Below, in pieces: positions 33,901 to 46,420 of a DNA stretch of 64,000 nucleotides; position 1 is the first letter of the stretch; each line of letters begins with the position of its first letter. A model generated the notes under the pieces. The model ran no database searches, had not been told where the DNA came from, and saw nothing but the letters and a program-made list of their open reading frames with translations. This stretch comes from Punctularia strigosozonata HHB-11173 SS5 (lineage: Eukaryota; Basidiomycota; Agaricomycetes; Corticiales; Punctulariaceae). The translations under genes were made by a program, and so were the position numbers. The DNA is taken from positions 206,953-270,952 of the forward strand of contig NW_006767433.1 in assembly GCF_000264995.1 (NCBI RefSeq), in the 5' to 3' direction.

Positions 33901-34543
33901 GGGGAATCTCTGGGGAATCCCCTGTGCCGCTCCGCCGAACGCATGCACGTGAGGGCGGCTGCCCGATGCGGGAGACCTGATGAGTGGATCTGAACAGGCT
34001 CAGATCTGCAAAGGCGAGCACATTTTAGGCGAAAGAGTCGTGTGGAACAGGAGCTGCGCTAATCGCGCGTAGACGCGTGCCCAGCTGTTTCTTGCAACCG
34101 CTCTTCTCCGGAATCACGGCTCTCGTCGCAGCCCCCTGTTTGTCTGGAACCGGAAATGCACTCATTTTCGACTCTACCGACTCCGAGTGCTTTGAGATGG
34201 CCTTGAATAAAATATGGCACTCCGAAGGCCACCAATCCTTCTCCTGTCTGCTGGCTAAGACCGATCCACTCCTCCCCAACCTCGTCAAAAGCGAACAGGT
34301 CCATGCAACTTCCGCTGAGCCCCTCCTGCAAGGTCATGAACGCGACGCTACCCTCCCTCTCCTCGCTTTCGTCCTGGTCATCATGGAGAGAACCTAGACA
34401 TGACGTGACCTCACTGCCGTCTACCTCTACCTCTCGTCGACCGCCACAAACCCAGCATGCGGTTACCCTACCGCCGTTCCCGCTATTGGATCGCCACTTA
34501 GCTCGTCCTCGTATGTCCTTGGTCTGCTCTTGGTGTACATGAA
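24992..34543. other. 9.5-kb stretch without a recognised gene
   Basis: The first 350 bases are probably the Galpha promoter and leader. Beyond that I find only short, mostly overlapping open frames. The longest, 30180-30788 plus (202 codons), has no motif and is opposed by an equally open minus frame. On the minus strand 30180-29310 there are several adjoining 80-150-codon frames in different phases that could be exons or a decayed gene, but I recognise none. Short runs of GA repeats occur near 33060-33100. The stretch 31.0-34.5 kb has few stops on some frames because it is GC-rich. No terminal repeats, tRNA or transposase motifs were seen. Confidence 0.35.
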
Positions 34544-34612
34544 ATGCTCATACACGCGCTCGAAGTTACCCCGCATCGACACGAATCCGATCCTTCATGG
34601 CGAAGAGTAGAT

Positions 34613-36459
34613 ATGACGCCTACGCGACTACCGCCCATCGAGACGAGCCGCTCGCGAGACACAGGGCTCTCGTCCAACTTCGGCGACTACGTCCAAGTCG
34701 GCCCGCCGAGTCCGTCGCCCGCGGCACAGATCGCGGAGTGGTTCAGCGTGTCCAGCACGCGCTCGGCGCAGTTCATCGCGGAGAAAATGTGCCAGATGGT
34801 CTGCTACCTTTGGTTCGCGAACGGCCCGCCGGCCTCGGCGCGCGCGCGTCGCGATCACTCGCCCTCGCACTCGTATTCGTACAGGCGGACCGCGTCCTCG
34901 ACCGCCGCGCTGCAGTTCTCGGCGTCGCCTCAGTTCGTGTCGTTCATGCAAAAGCTGCTGGAGACGACGCAAGTCAGCCAGTCTGTGATCGTCCTGTCGT
35001 TGCATTATATATATCGATTGAAGGAGCGTAACGCCTTAACTAATGGTCAACCTGGGAGCGAGTTTCGGGTGGCCGTCGCCGCCCTCATGATGGCGAACAA
35101 GTTCGTCGACGAGTGAGTGCTATCGATATACGCTATAGGTCTCGGCATTGACGGTCTCTTACAGCAATACGTACACGAACAAAACATGGTCGGAAGTGTC
35201 AGGGATCCTCCTCGACGACATCAACAGGATGGAGCGGGAGTTCCTTCGAGGGATCGACTTTGGACTCTACGTGGACAAAACCACGTATGAGTCGTGGCTG
35301 AACCTGCTCAATGGCCTCGTGTTGGCGAAGGAACGCGAGTCGAAGCAGTGGGAGCAGTCGAAGCTTCGGCGGCATCCGCGTGCTCAAGCCCTTCCCCATC
35401 CCATGCCGACCCCTCACGGCACGTCGTACTACGGCTACGCCGCCTCAAGACGCGTCCCTACACCGCGGGCGCGTTCGTCATCGCCGTCCAGGCCGACATT
35501 CAGGCCCGCGGACGTTCAGATGGGATCGTCCGGTGCCCCCGCTCCTCTTCATCTGCCTCCCGTCGGCTCAAAACGATCCGCGAACGACGCGTTCTCCCCC
35601 ACATCGGCGACGTTCACGCTTCCCCCTCTGAAGCGGCCCGCCGGCGTCTCGCTCGAGATCCCGTCTTCCACCTCGCTCCCCAAACCCCAATCGATCTCGC
35701 CCACCGAACCCCTCTCGTCCTTCTCTCAACTTTCGCTCACCGCCCAGTCGACTTCGACTTCTCCCGCCGCACACGCTACGCCCGCCAAAACGGACGCCGC
35801 ACGGACGCTCGCAGCGCCATATCGGATGGACCCGTCGAGGGCTCAATACGCGCCTTCGGTCAGTTCAATGTTCCACAGTTTCGATAAAGTCGAACACCCG
35901 ATGCTAATTGCGCATACATTCACAGATCCTGCATTACTATTCGCTCGCATGTTCGCCTACGGATCCCGCCACAGACGCCGAGCTGCCCGAGAGCCGCGGC
36001 CAAACCTACGCCCGCAAAACGCGTCTGCGGTCGTACCAGCCGCCCCAAGCTGCCGCCGCGCCGCCGCCCGTACCCACGCCTTACTCCTACGCGCCGCAGA
36101 TCGTGCACAGCGCGTCGACGAGCCCGATGCATGTCCACATGGACTTTGCCTCCCAGCACCATCGTCCCAATCCGTACCCGACCTTGCCTCAACTTCCGAG
36201 CTTCGGCGACTCGGCGTGGACCCAACCGGCGCGAAGCTTGAACTCGCCGTACGCTGTTGCGCTGGGGGGTGCAGGAGCGGTGGACAACCGGAGCCCGGAA
36301 CAGGCCCGGCAGTCCGTTCCCTCGGCGCCATTCGCGAACGCTGGTCCCCCTGGCGTCATATTCCATTCTCCGGCGGACAGGCCCGTGTCGTCGGGTTATC
36401 AGCGTGCATCGCCTATGTATGCGTATGCGGATTACTACGGACGCGGGCGGCGGACGTAG
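34613..36459 (+). CDS. Pho80/Pcl-type cyclin
   Basis: Three exons: 34613-35112, 35165-35860 (approximately) and from about 35923 to TAG 36457-36459. A Pho80-like cyclin box spans FVSFMQKLLETTQVSQSVI, YIYRLKER, VAVAALMMANKFVDD, then NTYTNKTWSEVSGI, DINRMEREFLRGIDFGLYVD and YESWLNLLNGLV. Such cyclins bind a Pho85-type kinase and act in phosphate signalling, polarity or the cell cycle. The N-terminus is short and the C-terminal half is a long Ser/Pro/Ala-rich disordered region with many SP/TP sites. After the second intron the frame continues ILHYYSLACSPTDP. An in-frame upstream ATG at 34544 would add 23 residues of little character, so I prefer 34613. Which Pho85 process it controls cannot be told from sequence. 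Confidence 0.85.
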
Positions 36460-38409
36460 GTGGGGGCCTGGGTGTTCAGGCCCGCATTTCTTACACGACG
36501 GCTTTGTTTTTGTTTTTTTCACGTTCATATGCGGACTCTGTCCATCTGTACCGCTTCACGATCGCATTCTTTTTCTTCTTTCGTGTTCCTCCCCCTTACG
36601 CCATCATGCAATCGCAACGAACCCCAACCTTGACGCTTTTTCTCGAACTTTTGCACCCACACACAACCATCAATCTATCTCCTCATTCATATTGGACTCG
36701 GCAGCGCATATACATATACACATACACACACCCATCTTATCTTACCCGGCTTACTCTGCCCAACCCACGCATATATCCACACCCAAATTGTTACATCACG
36801 TCCCCTCGCATAAATTACCACGACGTTCTTACCCTTCCATCCTCCTGTTCCGCGTCGCATATGGTTTTCGCCGGGCTCCATTCGAGCCTGGGTTTCCGGC
36901 ACGCCACTTCCATAGAAGGCACTGTATTCAAAGTTTTGTACCAATACGCACCATATCCAACTGTACTGCATTGGGATATGCATAATGTTTTCATAATTTG
37001 CCCGGCAATCCCCTTCCGTTTCGGCCTGTGCTTTTTTTTTCGTGAGATATATCATGTGGAGAACTCGGATGCAGTACATCCGGGAGCTGTGTGTGCACAA
37101 GGGGACGGCATGGACACACACGCTCCAGCTTTTTTCTCGCTTGATTTCCTTCTTGTTTTTTTTCTTTTCTCGGCGCCTTGCATTGATGGGGGGAACGAAT
37201 CTCTTTTAGCTTGCAGATACGTGATCGTGAGAGAGTATCTCCCTCCATACAGTACAGTTCCTCCCTGGCCGCTATTATTCGGAACGCGGGCACATTGTCT
37301 CATTTCGGTCGGACAGCGGAGGTCGCCCCTCAGATCTGTTTCTCTCCTGAGATGGACAGGAGAGGCTCGCGTATATATGTGGTGCCTTCCATCGTTCTTG
37401 TTCATCACGCCCGGCGCAAGCCAGTGAAGGCCGCCGGACTCTCCGCTGCATGCTGTCTCGTCCGCGCTAAGCCACCATCATAGAACCCTCCGGAGGAGGG
37501 GTCACTCCCGTCCGCAAAGGGGGGTTACTGTTGCTCCTGATTCATTTCGCTGGAAAGCTCCGTTGGAAAGGGGAAATGCCGGCTTTATGGTAATGATCGC
37601 TGATTGAAGCGCGTATGATCGTGGACGGATGATGCAGCATGGATGGGATAGAGACTAGAGTGCGCACAGTGCGGGGCCAGGAGGTGGCGGGAGCTAGAGC
37701 GGCTGCGGATGAAGAAGATTACTGGGGCTCACAATTAGGCGTGGCATGCCGCTGGCGCTGTATGTATATCTCGGTCGACTTGATATCCCGCGTTGGCGCA
37801 CACATGTAACGTTACACGCAGTCGATCTGCCAGACGATCCGAGAAAACTACGTGTGCAAACGCGTCAGCGATGCCCTGCACAGACGCGATTGGGGCCTAG
37901 CCAGCTCTCGGACCGCTTGAGACGGAATGGGTGGGCGCACGAGGCGGTTACGCTTGATTGACAGTGGTCTTGCGGAAAGGTATCCCGATTTGGGCCACTG
38001 AATGCATGGCGCTGCACATCGGTAATCGCGAGCCCGTGTGACCGGGTGACTTTTGCCGTAAGACGCCGCGCTCACTACTGAGAGACCGGATCGTAGTCCC
38101 CACCTTCAGCTGGTCGTAAGATGCATGGCTGTCTTCAAATTTCATCGATGCTGGTGCAAGCGGTGAATCGTAGAACCTGGGGCGTGGTTTCTACCCGAGT
38201 TTCCATAGAACCGAGCGGCGGATAAGCTAACGCAAGGCAGACTGGAGATTCAATAAGTGGAATACCGAAGACGACAAGGCACCATCGACGTTCGAACGAT
38301 TCGCGAGGCATCATTACTCAGGATGCGCAATGCGTTGGAGACACGCAAGCGAGGAAACCGAGCCTCCACGGCGATGATGGGTGACAGCGTTCCGGCAATC
38401 GTCCGAAGC
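36460..38409. other. Intergenic, cyclin 3' flank, no supported gene
   Basis: Begins with a T-rich 3' flank (36480-36760, pyrimidine tracts). Frames between 37.7 and 38.2 kb show no motif. Nothing else is seen in about 1.9 kb. Confidence 0.4.
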
Positions 38410-38911
38410 TTAGAACGTTGCCGCCGACATGTCCGCTGCGTCTTGCTTCAACCTGGCAGCGGCAGCTGCTTGCTCGGCTCTCAGCCGCGCCAAGTTGGTA
38501 TTTTGAAACGCGAGGGTGAACTGCCAGCCGGATAGCAATCCTGTCACTGTAAACGAGGTTCCGAACGGTCAGCATGCGAGTCCACGTAGACAATAGGGAT
38601 AAACATGACCCCGTCATATCAAAACTCACAAGCGAAAGAGAGGATCGTGTTCGTCCGATTGAACCGGAATAGCCTGGAGCCCACGATGGCTGGGATGAAT
38701 GTGGTAAGCAAAACTAAGTGAAACCCCGATAGGTTACGTTTACCTCCGACTAAGCCTGCGGAGGCGCCAGCGAATACGCCATCACGGCGTGCTTGCTACC
38801 CGCGGATAAGAAGGTTTCGGTCGTGAATGGCTGCGGTTAGTTTGAATACAGCATCAGAAAACCTACGCGATAGCACTCAGCAACGGCGGCTTCGTCCACA
38901 CTTGATGCCAT
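38410..38911 (-). CDS. Small two-helix membrane protein, unrecognised family (about 95 residues)
   Basis: Four small exons on the minus strand, from ATG 38911 to TAA 38410-38412. They read MASSVDEAAVAECYR, then QARRDGVFAGASAGLVG, then AIVGSRLFRFNRTNTILSFA, then LTGLLSGWQFTLAFQNTNLA, and finally a charged helix RLRAEQAAAAARLKQD. All three introns have GT-AG ends and keep phase. Two hydrophobic Gly/Ala-rich segments separated by a basic loop suggest a hairpin in a membrane, with a C-terminal coiled-coil-like helix. The layout loosely resembles small mitochondrial OCIA-type proteins, but I see no decisive signature. The start lies 246 bases from the oppositely oriented SPO22 start, so they probably share a promoter. 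Confidence 0.6.
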
Positions 38912-39157
38912 GAGAGAGCCTGTTCGTGATAAGAAGGAACCCTGCACCTTCTGGCTGCTTGGAGTATCAGCGTATGATTCACGGATTGGCCGCGTAACTT
39001 AACTGGGGAGAGGTGACCTGGCAAATGACCGCGGTCACGTTGGCGCAATAAAGGCGTTATTTCCCACGGCTTCAATAGCATTCACGGCGGAGTCCGCGTT
39101 GGGCTATATGCGCGTGCTGCCTTCCAAACCGCGACCGCGTTCTTCGGTTTCATAGCT
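38912..39157. promoter_or_regulatory. Shared divergent promoter region
   Basis: The 246 bases between the two start codons must hold both promoters. No clear TATA box is seen on either side. Confidence 0.4.
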
Positions 39158-42100
39158 ATGTCGGCCACGAAGAACAACACTATAGCGCAACTACACGTGA
39201 CATATGACAAACTGAAAGGTCTTCGCGTGTATTTAGCCTCTATGTCCGCCTTGACCAACAGAGTTGTTCCAGCTGTATTGACCAGGATCAAACCCAAGTT
39301 AACCGACATCAGCCATTCAGATCGTACTGCCTTGATAAGGGAACTCAATGAAGTCGCGGGGCTTGCACATGCGTTCTCGAAACAACGCCCTAAGTCGACC
39401 AAAAACTGGCAGGAGATTGCGGACAGCCTGGACAATGAAGGTGCGCGCGGTAGTTCCATCCGGATCCATATGCATCCCATTTCTCCGCGTTGACGCGTCA
39501 GGCCCTCTCTTGCGCCACGGCGCTTCAAGGTGTGGGCGTGTGGAACGCTTCCGGTATCCTTCGTCAGAACTCCGACACAGGAAGCCGCGCGCTCTTCGCT
39601 GCTCGTACGCACCTTCAGTCGTGACTCGTTCTTGTTCTTACCTCATGCGCGATCCCAGTGCGAGCGGCTGGGTTCCGCTTGATAGAAGCCGGGCTGGAAA
39701 CAAAGCCTGGAGTCGAGAGTGAGTTTCACGATGCGGAGTCGGATGGTGTTGGCTTCAATGCCAGATCTCGACTGATTGCGCGGAAGCTTTGGCGCATGCA
39801 CTCCAGTTGGCCAGCAAAGCAGGCGCGGCTCTATCAGGTTAGCGCTCCACGACCCTGTAAGACGATTTCATATTCTTATCCTTTGCGCGCAGAAGTGGGG
39901 AACAACGATGCCGCCGCCAGCATACTCGGATCCGCCGCTGTCGTACGGATATTGTCCCCCTCAGGTCCGACATTCGCGCGGCTGATGTGATCTTGGCTCC
40001 TGTCGTCCCAGTTCGAAGAGACCCTCAGGAGTGCCGATGACCCGGGGGGCGCCCACGAGCAAGCGAGGGCGCGTGCGACGATCAATTACTTTACATGCCG
40101 CATGGAGGCCGTGAGTCACTCAGACCCATATATGCGCTTGATTCTCACGACCCGGTATCGTGGACGTACAGGCCTGGCGTGAAGGCAATGACGGAGTTGC
40201 CCATTTCATGTTACAGAAGATCACCGGTCCGTACCAATTAAGTTGAGCAACGATCCGAAGTTCCCGTCTTACACGTGACAATGTGCAGAAACAGACCATC
40301 AGCGTTTCGCACTTGTGCTACCCCAGGACGTAAGTTCATTCCGCATGACATTCCGTAGTGCGCGTCTCTCACCGGGCAACTCCACGTAGCGCGAGGAGGT
40401 CGCCGCGAAAGTGATGCAAATAGGTCGATCCTACCTCAAAGTGCCTGAGAGTGAACGTGCGTTGGGAATCACTGCGAAGCGCGCACAGGAGGCAGTTCGC
40501 TGGTTGCAGAAAGCGTTTTCCCTAGTAGAGCACATTGACGTTGCCGCTACCCCGGGCCTTGCGGAGTTGAAGGTAAGAGGGTGGCACGTCGTATTGATCA
40601 TCTTTGACGGGCCAATCTAGCGATCCGTTCTGCGGAGCCTCGGTCAGCCGCTTTTTTGCATCGCGGCCTGTCGCTTCGATTCACCCTCGATCCTTACAGC
40701 TCGCGCGTATTACCACTCCTCCTCGCAGGATCCGGAGAATCTCACGCGTGCAGAAGCCACCCTCCGGGAGCTTCTCGCATCCGTCAACGAATCGCCCCAA
40801 ACGGTGAGAACTCTCGCGTGTGCGACTGTCCATCTGCTGAGAACGATCCCAGGGTAAGCCGGAGTATCAGCAACTAAGATGGATGCGGATTGCGGTGTTG
40901 AAGCGGCGCAAGGCGCCCGATTCGCTGCTTCTGGACGGTCAGTGGGTTCATGTGCGGCAACGGGTGCCTCGGCATTAACAGGGTTTTTCATCGTCCAGCA
41001 TTTTATGATGTTATCGATCACATGAGCTATACAGATGAAGATGTCGCCGAGTTCGTAGCAACTCACAGCTTCCCGAACGCAAAGTCAATAGATCCTTCAT
41101 TAATTCTATGTTTAGTGTCCTACAAGATCTGCGGACTCTAAACCAACAACAGTGAACTGCCTTCGTTTTTCTGCGTGGACGTGAACTGATGCTGTCAAGC
41201 GATCTGGTAACGTCTGCCACAGGACATCTGATACGCCGCGCGCTGGCGGCCCCCGACGACGCCGGTGCTGCGTTCGTTGGGAAGTTGTTACTCTCGTTCA
41301 TCTACCACGTATCCAAAGGCACCGATCACAAGCAAGCTCTCGTGGAATTGAGCAATGTATTGACATGTGGGTCATCCCCATTCTGTGCACGCGAAGTCGT
41401 TTCTGACTGCGAAGATAAGCTATTGTGGAGACGGGCTTTGACCTCCCGAAGGTCCCAGCCGCGGCCTGCCTCACGGTTCGTAGCTTCGTGGCTGGGTCTA
41501 TTCGTCTATTTACATCGCTTCATTCATGTTGTATGGATAGCTCCTGTGGCAGCGTGGTGAACGTCATTACCTCGCGAAGGCCTATAGTCCGGCTGCGGAC
41601 TGGTATCTCATCGGCACACATGAGGTCTTTCAAAGCATCGGAACCCCAGCGGTGACGAAATGCTACCGGAAGGCGGCCTTGTGCCATATACACCTGAAGG
41701 AGTTCTCGCGAGCATCCGAGGTAGTAAGACGTTGTCCATTGAATGAAGCCGCCACGAATTACATTGTGTTTCTTGGAGCCGCTTACCAAGGTTAGTTCTT
41801 TCACTCGCATGTGGGGTAATCACCGTAACTCAATGTCTTCCCTGTCAAGGTTTAGAAGATGAAGGTAATCATGACCTTCCGACAAAATTTTCGCCTACGA
41901 TAACGCTCACTTTCACATCGATCAGCAATCGACGCCGTGGAGCGCATGGTCAATGCACCTGACTTCGATCGAAAGATGCTCCTTTTGGCTACCAAGTTGG
42001 CTCATGAGTCCGACATGAGCGCCTTGCTGTTGTCCGTCCTCGAAGCGTTGATAGCAACATTGGAGGCCAAGGAAGGGTTTCAGTCGGCAGTTGAAGTAAT

Positions 42101-43793
42101 CACCCTTTCTCGATGTTGCATTAGGTTAATCATGAGGCTACTGGACGAACACAAGCTGCAGGCGTGAGTCAGTCAACCGAGCTTCTGGATTTTGCTCATG
42201 CCTTTCTCCACAGCCCACCACTGGTGCAACGGCTGCTCAGACATATTGGTACAGGTACAGGGACAGTAGTCTGTCAAATCCATGGCAATGCTCACCTTGG
42301 AATGCTAGCTCTTCGCCTAGTTGAAGAGACCAGGGAAAAGGAAGGCATAGCGGCAATAGCCAAAGAAGTGTCGTGGCTTTGGCGAACAGCGTACAACTGC
42401 GCCGTTGAGGGATGCAGTGAACGACCGGAATATGGGAATAGCGTGCCCGAGCTGTTTGACTTCGCACGACAGGTTCTTTCCCTCCTTCGTAACGTGCCGT
42501 GCATCCTCTGCTCATCTATGTTTCAGTTGCTAGAAGTATATTGCGCACATATGATCGATGCACATCCAGACCTGTATGTTCACATCATCCAGGCATCGTT
42601 CTGCGCAACAGCCGCCAGGGGTAAGGCATGACTCGCCTGTATCCACTGCCACTCATCAAGTGGCTGTCAGTTTTTGCTCTTCGAGAGGAATTCGCGGCAA
42701 ACGAGTGTCCTGTGGGTGGCCGGTATCGCAATCACGCTAAGCGACGTCTGAACTCTACCAGACAGATCGTTTACGCGAGACCTTCTCCGACGTTACGGCC
42801 TGCAAGACAAGGGTGGAAGTTATCCTCAAGAGTGGCAAGTTGAGCACGGATGAATACACCGGCCGCGCTCGATCGTTCGTTCATCTGCTGCGCGTCTTCC
42901 AAGTCGAGATGTCTTCGCGATTGCAAGCCTGGGATGATGTCCTGAACACGATCCAGGTGACCATTAGAGCTCTCGTGGCGCCGCCAACCATTCTCACCGA
43001 AGCTCGCGCTAGGAACTCACACAGGCGGATCAGGATGTCGGGAGGACGTACGAGGCCATAGCCGATATCCTCGTAAGTGTCTAGGCATACGATGCCGTCA
43101 TCATCTTCGGCTCACGGCTCGTTTCCAGTGGGCCGAAAAGGATTGTCCTTCGGGTGTGCTCTATACTGCACTCGAGGTAACCGAATCACGACCCTGATCT
43201 CGATTACGTGACTGATCCGAGGACGCACCCAGGGTCTCTTGCATGCCAGCCTCGACCGGAATAGTATCACCGTGGATAAGTTCTCGCGCTGGCTTCGCGC
43301 CATCTGTACCATTCTGCTGGCCAAGGGCCAGCCCGCGGAGCGAATCAGGGCGGTGGGCTACATGGACCAGGCGATCGCTGTGCTCCAGGAGATCCAAGAG
43401 AACGGTGGAGCGGAAGCGAATGTATGTTCTCGTGTCGGGCCATTCACCCCGGAGTTGTAACTGACGTCTCTATCCTGTACTCGGCAGGAGTACCCACAAG
43501 ACGAGCGTCTCTGGCTCCTCAGTACCGCGTATAACACGGGGATTGAATGCCTCTAGTGCGTACATACGGCTCGCAATCCGTGCCGCGTCAATCTGACCTG
43601 CTCTGTTAGCGCCTCCTTATTGGACGAGGCCAAACGCTGGTTCGAGCTATCCACAGTTATGTGCAGGTATGTCCCCGATGGACCGCAACGCGCCGAAAAG
43701 GTAGGTATTTCCCGTACGCTCGCGACTGACTGACCTAGTAGTACCCAGATCTCGGATACATACACCAAGTTGCTATCGCAGTTCACTGTATGA
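39158..43793 (+). CDS. SPO22: Meiosis protein SPO22/ZIP4 (TPR repeat)
   Basis: A gene of many exons (at least fifteen) from ATG 39158 to TGA 43791-43793. In spliced order it reads SATKNNTIAQLHVTYDKLK, GVGVWNASGILRQNSDTGSR, AAGFRLIEAGLE, ITAKRAQEAVRWLQKAFSLV, AEATLRELLASVNESPQTV, DEDVAEFVATHSFPNAKSID, YHLAKAYSPAADWYLIGT-like TPR units near 41.6 kb, KEVSWLWRTAYNCAVEG, ERLWLLSTAYNTGIECL, and the closing ASLLDEAKRWFELSTVMCRY. These match the SPO22/ZIP4/TEX11 family, whose TPR solenoid scaffolds ZMM proteins on meiotic chromosomes and promotes class I crossovers. The two WLWRTAYN/WLLSTAYN motifs and the DEAKRWFE-S-V-CR ending are diagnostic. I did not verify every splice site, but no forced break was found. 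Confidence 0.85.
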
Positions 43794-44082
43794 TGCTCAG
43801 GCTACATCAGCCATTAAGTTCTCTATATTTTCCTTGTTGCTATCGTGTCGCTGATGTATAATTGCACGTATACCGCCGATTGGACAGTCCTTATAATATC
43901 GTATTGCTGTCGCTGTATGATTATCCACGCGACAGAATTGTATTCTTACTATCATTTTGTAGCCCTACGCATTGATGTACGTTGCAGCCAATCCACAGAT
44001 CGCACAAAACACGGGCGTGTGATCACGTCCCGCGATGGCTGTTTGGCGCAGCGCATACACCCGCAAACGCGCATGTATGCGT

Positions 44083-46420
44083 CTAGGAAAGCCCGAAATC
44101 GCGAAGATGGTAAAGCAATACGCGTCCGCGGCTGTTCCCGATCGCGACGTACTCGCTGCCCGCCGAGAAGTCAACGGCGTTGACATGCCCAAGGGGCGTT
44201 CCGGACGTGGGCCAATTCGAGAATGCAGTGAGCGAAGGGAGGTGAATCTGCGAGCGTGCGCGTCAGCAATCGTGCAATTCTTTTGCAGGAAGGGGACGGG
44301 AAAGAGTGCAGGAAGGCGATAGCATACGCCGGCAGATGCGGCGATAGGCTCGGAAAACGGATGGCGGACGCCAAAAACAAGGAGAACAGCAGGAAATAAA
44401 AATGGCCACGTACCAAGCGCATCTGGTCCTTCTTCACGCTGCTTGCGATCGCGAGCAGCTGCGCGTCGTGGTTGAACCGGAGCGCCGACACGGCGGTCGT
44501 GAGGTTACCGATCGCCTTCAGGCTTTTCGGCCTCGCCACCACATCCGTGCTTGGGTCCGTCTCGTCGTTCGAGTACACGTTCACATATCCCGTCGCGGAC
44601 CTAAAAACGCACGTTTGATATCTCGTCAGACGCACAGTCCTGGCACCGCACGGGTGTGGAAATCCTTACCCGATTGCGGTATACCGCCCCCGGGCATCGC
44701 CTGCGAGCACCCGTCCGCCGTACGCGCCTTCGTCCCGCCACCGCCGCATGCAGCGCCGCCCGCGCACGTCCCACATGTACATTTCCCCATCTTCGCCGAG
44801 CACGTGTAGCGTGCCCTCTCGCCGTGCGTCCCACAATAAGCTGCGTGCCCCCCTGTCTGCCGTCGCCTTGATCGAGGCGACGACCTGACCCGAGCCCGCA
44901 CCTGCAGCCCAGTCAAGCAGGTGTACAGCGCCGCGCCGCCCGGGAATCGCGAGGACGGAGCCGTCCCGGGAAAAGGCGCAGTTGTCGCCGATGGTGAGTT
45001 CGGCCGTTGAGGTGGAGGTAGAGGAGGTGAAGGAGGTGCCCCAGAGACCGCGGGCGGATTTGGTGGTGGCACCGGATTGAAGATCGTGCACGTAGAAGAA
45101 GGGGCGGGACCCGGTGAGGAGGATTGAGCTGCCGGAGGGATGGAACGTTGCGGAGGAGAGGGGTAGTGCAGGGATATGGATGGTGCTCAGATGCGGATTC
45201 GTGTGGCCATCAATCTGCGCGCAAGTTTGGTCATAAGTATCTCATACTTTGCGGATGAAGCCGAAGGACTACTCACGTTGAAGAGACGCAGCCGCCGGTC
45301 GGCGCTCGCAGTAAGCATCACGGGCACACGGGGAGAGGGGTGGAACTGAACGCTCTTGATCGCGCCCTCCGCCTTGGCGGACACGTTCGCGTCGCGCAGA
45401 CGCTCGATGGACAGCGTTCCCGGTGCGATCGTGCGCGTCTTCTTCCGTGACAACAGCCCGCCCGTCGATGCAAGGAGGTCGTCCAGTCCCCCATCTTCCT
45501 GCTCCTTTTCGTCCTCCTCAAGCGCGCTGTCGCCTTCAGAGTCGGATCCGCGTCGCCGCTTTGCCGTTCCGCGCAGCTTTTTGCGCGCCTTATCCGCCCA
45601 TGACGCGGTGCCGTGGATGCGCTCGTGCTGCCGCCGCAACCGGCGCTCGTATTCGCGCCCGGAGACAGAATCGTCCCCTGGAGCATCGCGAAGTTTGCGG
45701 AGCCGGGGTGCGGCGAGTGACACGGTCAGCGAGGCATCGGCGGGGTCGGTCCATGCCGGGGCTTTCTTCTTAGACTTTGTTTTCGCGTCCGGATGTGATG
45801 GTGATGTGGAGGTAGTGGCCCAGGTAGGGCGAGCGGCGGGAGAGGAGGGGCGGTTGAGCGGGTTGCGGTCGGGTTCTGAGTCGGAGCCGGAAGATGTGCT
45901 TTCGTCCTGGCCGTTTTCTGATTCTGTGTCGGAGTTGTCTGGTGAAAAGGCATGTTGGGGTTCGCCGCTGTCGTCTTGCTGGCCCTTTTCAGAAATTTCG
46001 TCTCCTGGCAGGTTATTGCCAAAGTCGTCTGCGAAGTCCGCGACTGAAGGTCCCTTACTCGTCGACGGCACGGCGTCGTCCACGAAGAACAGCTGTACAT
46101 TCAATCATTGTCAATTCGAATTGCCCAAAATACGATAGACCACGAGTAGTACGAACGTCAGAATCGAGCATCCCCTCCAACTCCCGCCCTGCTGCCTCCA
46201 CCTCCGGTTGGTCGTGCGCTTCATCCTCGTCTGGCACGATCGTCTCCTTCTGTTTTCCCTTCCAGCTTGGCACATATGGCACACCAAAGAGGGCGCTCTC
46301 GAGCCTGCGCTCCTCGTCATCCTTGCTTGCATCGTCGTCTAGAGAGACCGCTGCACCAAGCGGGGCCGCGCCGCGCGTAGACTTATCAGTGCGCTGCTTT
46401 TTGCGTGGGTGACGGGCCAT
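44083..46420 (-). CDS. UTP18: U3 snoRNP-associated WD40 protein Utp18
   Basis: Minus strand, from ATG 46420 (MARHPRKKQRTDK) to TAG 44083-44085, about six exons. The N-terminal third is lysine-rich and acidic, with ALFGVPYVPSWKG, and a long Ser/Asp/Glu-rich region. The conserved Utp18 part follows: REYERRLRRQHERIH, SIERLRDANVSAK, then IKSVQFHPSPRVPVMLTASA. WD40 blades continue with FHPSGSSILLTGSRPFFYVH, NCAFSRDGSVLAIPG, GEMYMWDVRGRRCMRRW, YTAIGSATGYVNVY, VSALRFNHDAQLLAIAS and the final VNAVDFSAGSEYVAIGN with RGRVLLYHLRDF. Utp18 is in the UtpB complex of the small-subunit processome in the nucleolus, needed for 18S rRNA maturation. Length and order fit the family well. Confidence 0.92.

Noticed and set aside
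35148-37427. A 759-codon open frame as a single-exon gene
   Set aside because: Its first part is cyclin exon 2; the remainder lies in the wrong frame of exon 3 and the 3' flank. A canonical 62-base intron gives the proper cyclin tail.
45356-46138. A 260-codon plus-strand frame opposite UTP18
   Set aside because: Complement of the Ser/Asp-rich UTP18 N-terminal region, giving repeated Ser/Arg only.
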